A DNA stretch of 22,486 nt. It comes from CAYZPE01 sp046050145 (lineage in GTDB: Bacteria > Patescibacteriota > Minisyncoccia > Phycocordibacterales > CAYZPE01). The position numbers and the translations under genes were made by a program. Below, piece after piece: positions 21,288 to 22,486 of the stretch. The stretch spans positions 1 to 22,486 of the forward strand of contig JBJOQC010000048.1 of NCBI GenBank assembly GCA_046050145.1. Direction: 5' to 3'. The notes under the pieces are model-generated. The model was given only the letters and a program-made list of their open reading frames with translations, was not told where the DNA came from and searched no databases. The first letter of the stretch is position 1. Each line of letters opens with the position of its first letter.

Positions 21288-21731
21288 TTATAGAATTTTC
21301 TTATTATTTTTCTTCCATTGTGTAAATAAATAATAAGCAGAAAAAATATACAGAAGACCTACAATTAAAAACAAAACATAATTTGAAGAAATAGACATGC
21401 CTATATTCGTTTTAAACAAACCAGCAAAACCTAAATTAAAACCAGAAACAATGAGCACAAAAAAATAAACTCTATCAGACAGTTCTTTTTTACCGAAAAG
21501 TTGACCTCCCTCTTTATGCCACTGATAGAGAAGGTACCCTGAAGCTACACCTGAAATAATCCACGCGAAAGTAAGAAGAGTGCCCATAAAACCATAGAGT
21601 CCGAAAATAAGACTTATTGGCGGTACACCATTAAGAAACAAGGCGCCGGCAGCAATAACAAGACGGGCTTCAGACCACAAAAAACTATATGCAATAAGCC
21701 TATCTCTTTTTAGATGTTCTCCAATATTCAT
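21288..21731 (-). CDS. Four-segment membrane protein with DUF378-like C-terminal half
   Basis: 147 residues with hydrophobic segments near 21-34, 39-70, 88-108 and 114-136. The C-terminal half contains VSGFNLGFAGLF (95-106), closely resembling the DUF378 signature GGLNWGLVGAF of the gene at 17197, with the same spacing to the next membrane segment and a basic end (KKNNKK). The N-terminal half is not recognised. It is the first gene of the operon with the reductase fusion and apbE, so it may be a small accessory subunit of that complex, by analogy to the small Rnf/Nqr membrane subunits but without sequence similarity to them. The ATG at 21731 lacks a Shine-Dalgarno, and -10-like sequences lie within 10 nt upstream. 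Confidence 0.8.
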   Translation of the reverse strand: MNIGEHLKRDRLIAYSFLWSEARLVIAAGALFLNGVPPISLIFGLYGFMGTLLTFAWIISGVASGYLLYQWHKEGGQLFGKKELSDRVYFFVLIVSGFNLGFAGLFKTNIGMSISSNYVLFLIVGLLYIFSAYYLFTQWKKNNKKIL

Positions 21732-21783
21732 ATGTGAGTATGTATTATTTGGTACACATAAAGTCTATCATGGTGCATTTTAT

Positions 21784-21817
21784 AAAAAAATAGAGCCTTT
21801 AAGGCTCTATTTTTTTA
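21784..21817 (-). terminator. Terminator of the META-domain gene
   Basis: A 10-bp stem (ATAGAGCCTT with AAGGCTCTAT, apex near 21800), flanked by A-run and T-run so that both strands could terminate. It follows the META gene stop by about 5 bases. Confidence 0.82.
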
Positions 21818-21821
21818 TTTA

Positions 21822-22486
21822 TTACCTGAAAGTGACCGTTCCACTATCAAATTTCAACTCAAGAATAAGCTGTCCTCGTGAAGTAAAAAAGAAACTTGAG
21901 GTATTCGCAAGTAATTGATTAAAATCAGTCTCTTGTGACCCCTCACAAAACATTTTCGTTGAAATCATTTGTCCAAAAGTGATCTGATTTCCTTTTACAG
22001 TGTAATTTCCACCGACACCATTACAGTCAGTTGAAGCAGAAAAAGTTCCATTCGAATTGAAAGTGAGAGTAAATGCCTCTGTTTTTTTAGGTGTAATTAC
22101 TCGGCCATCATTATAGTCTGCAGAAACCCATACCCATTTTTTCATACCAAGTGACATTTTTGCCGGATCTGCTTCTCCTTCAAAATTCTGTTGAACTTCT
22201 CCAAACTGTAATGATTGAGGATCAAGCTTAAGCCATATACTTTTTCCAACTGAAGGCTGTGTACTTAAAGCTTCTCCAGGCTTTCTATCTGCATAATTTA
22301 CGACAACAATACTACCTTTGCCTTTTTCAGTAGTCTGAGGGGCAATACGGTCTCCCAAAAATAATGCTTCCCCTCCAACATAACCCTTTTCAGTATTGAG
22401 AGCAGGAAGAACATAATAGAAAAATCCTGTACCGCCAGTTTCTTGTGTTGCAAGAAACACAACATCCTCTCGTCCATCACCATTCA
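21822..22486 (-). CDS. META-domain protein, N-terminus cut by window edge
   Basis: The frame is open to the window end, where the first visible residues are NGDGRED, a calcium-loop/FG-GAP-like motif, followed by VVFLATQETGG. The middle part (ALFLGDRIAPQTTEKG, VNYADRKPGEAL) belongs to a conserved module I have seen paired with META domains. The last roughly 105 residues are a META (HslJ-like) domain: WVWVSADYNDG, FTLTFNSNGTFSASTDCNGV, GNYTVKGNQITFGQM, and a cysteine pair likely to form a disulfide (the Cys in DCNG and the Cys in MFCEGS). These proteins are usually exported; the signal peptide would lie outside the window. A GTG at 22460 is an internal Val codon and not the start. The function is unknown. 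Confidence 0.83.
   Translation of the reverse strand, partial: NGDGREDVVFLATQETGGTGFFYYVLPALNTEKGYVGGEALFLGDRIAPQTTEKGKGSIVVVNYADRKPGEALSTQPSVGKSIWLKLDPQSLQFGEVQQNFEGEADPAKMSLGMKKWVWVSADYNDGRVITPKKTEAFTLTFNSNGTFSASTDCNGVGGNYTVKGNQITFGQMISTKMFCEGSQETDFNQLLANTSSFFFTSRGQLILELKFDSGTVTFR

Noticed and set aside
1..22486. Alternative genetic code with UGA as glycine (Gracilibacteria/Absconditabacteria)
   Set aside because: No long gene has in-frame TGA, and one gene ends cleanly with TGA just before a terminator.
1..22486. CRISPR arrays, tRNA or rRNA genes, insertion sequences
   Set aside because: No regularly spaced repeats, no cloverleaf-like sequence, no rRNA segment and no transposase were recognised.

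Overview
The window looks like a chromosomal segment of a Candidatus Patescibacteria (CPR, Parcubacteria-like) genome. This is an inference from protein style: small compact genes, a DUF378 membrane protein, a surface-protein C-terminal pattern that I associate with Parcubacteria, a PIF1-type helicase with a C-terminal helix-turn-helix region, AT-rich DNA and scarce Shine-Dalgarno sequences. The standard code fits: no long gene contains an in-frame TGA. Almost every gene stops with TAA or TAG; the single TGA stop belongs to a compositionally odd surface-protein gene.

Layout, left to right. Positions 1-3726 hold a partial SAM methyltransferase, zwf, msrB, rsmG and a conserved hypothetical gene. 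Positions 3793-5733 hold a large protein with RTX-like beta-roll repeats and an N-terminal motif resembling LEPR-XLL proteins. A 60-residue zinc-ribbon protein and a DEAD-box RNA helicase with a long structured leader follow (5846-7351). Next come a BaiN/HI0933-type flavoprotein and a Cys-rich protein on the plus strand (7580-9337). A minus-strand operon then encodes an ABC-F ATPase, a GIY-YIG nuclease and an ExoX-like exonuclease (9391-11819), followed by a PIF1-like helicase (11871-13526). Positions 13567-17076 encode a MacB-like export system (adaptor, permease, ATPase) whose ATPase gene carries one in-frame TAA. DUF378 and lexA diverge at 17197-18243.

The right end (18331-21731) is the most interesting part. 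It looks like a compact flavin-based transmembrane electron-transfer module: an anchored FMN_bind-like protein, the flavinyltransferase ApbE, a single-chain fusion of an RnfD/NqrB-like membrane domain to an NAD(P)H:FAD reductase domain, and a small membrane protein whose C-terminal half resembles DUF378. Electrons from cytosolic NAD(P)H could pass through the fusion protein to a flavin on the outer face. A META-domain protein is cut by the window end.

Expression signals are unusual. Several genes have an extended -10 motif (TGnTAnnnT) ending only 6-9 nt before the ATG with no Shine-Dalgarno, which suggests leaderless mRNAs. Some of these promoters sit directly on the U-tract side of the preceding gene's terminator. 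No tRNA, rRNA, CRISPR array or insertion sequence was seen, and no stretch over 300 bases lacks a gene.
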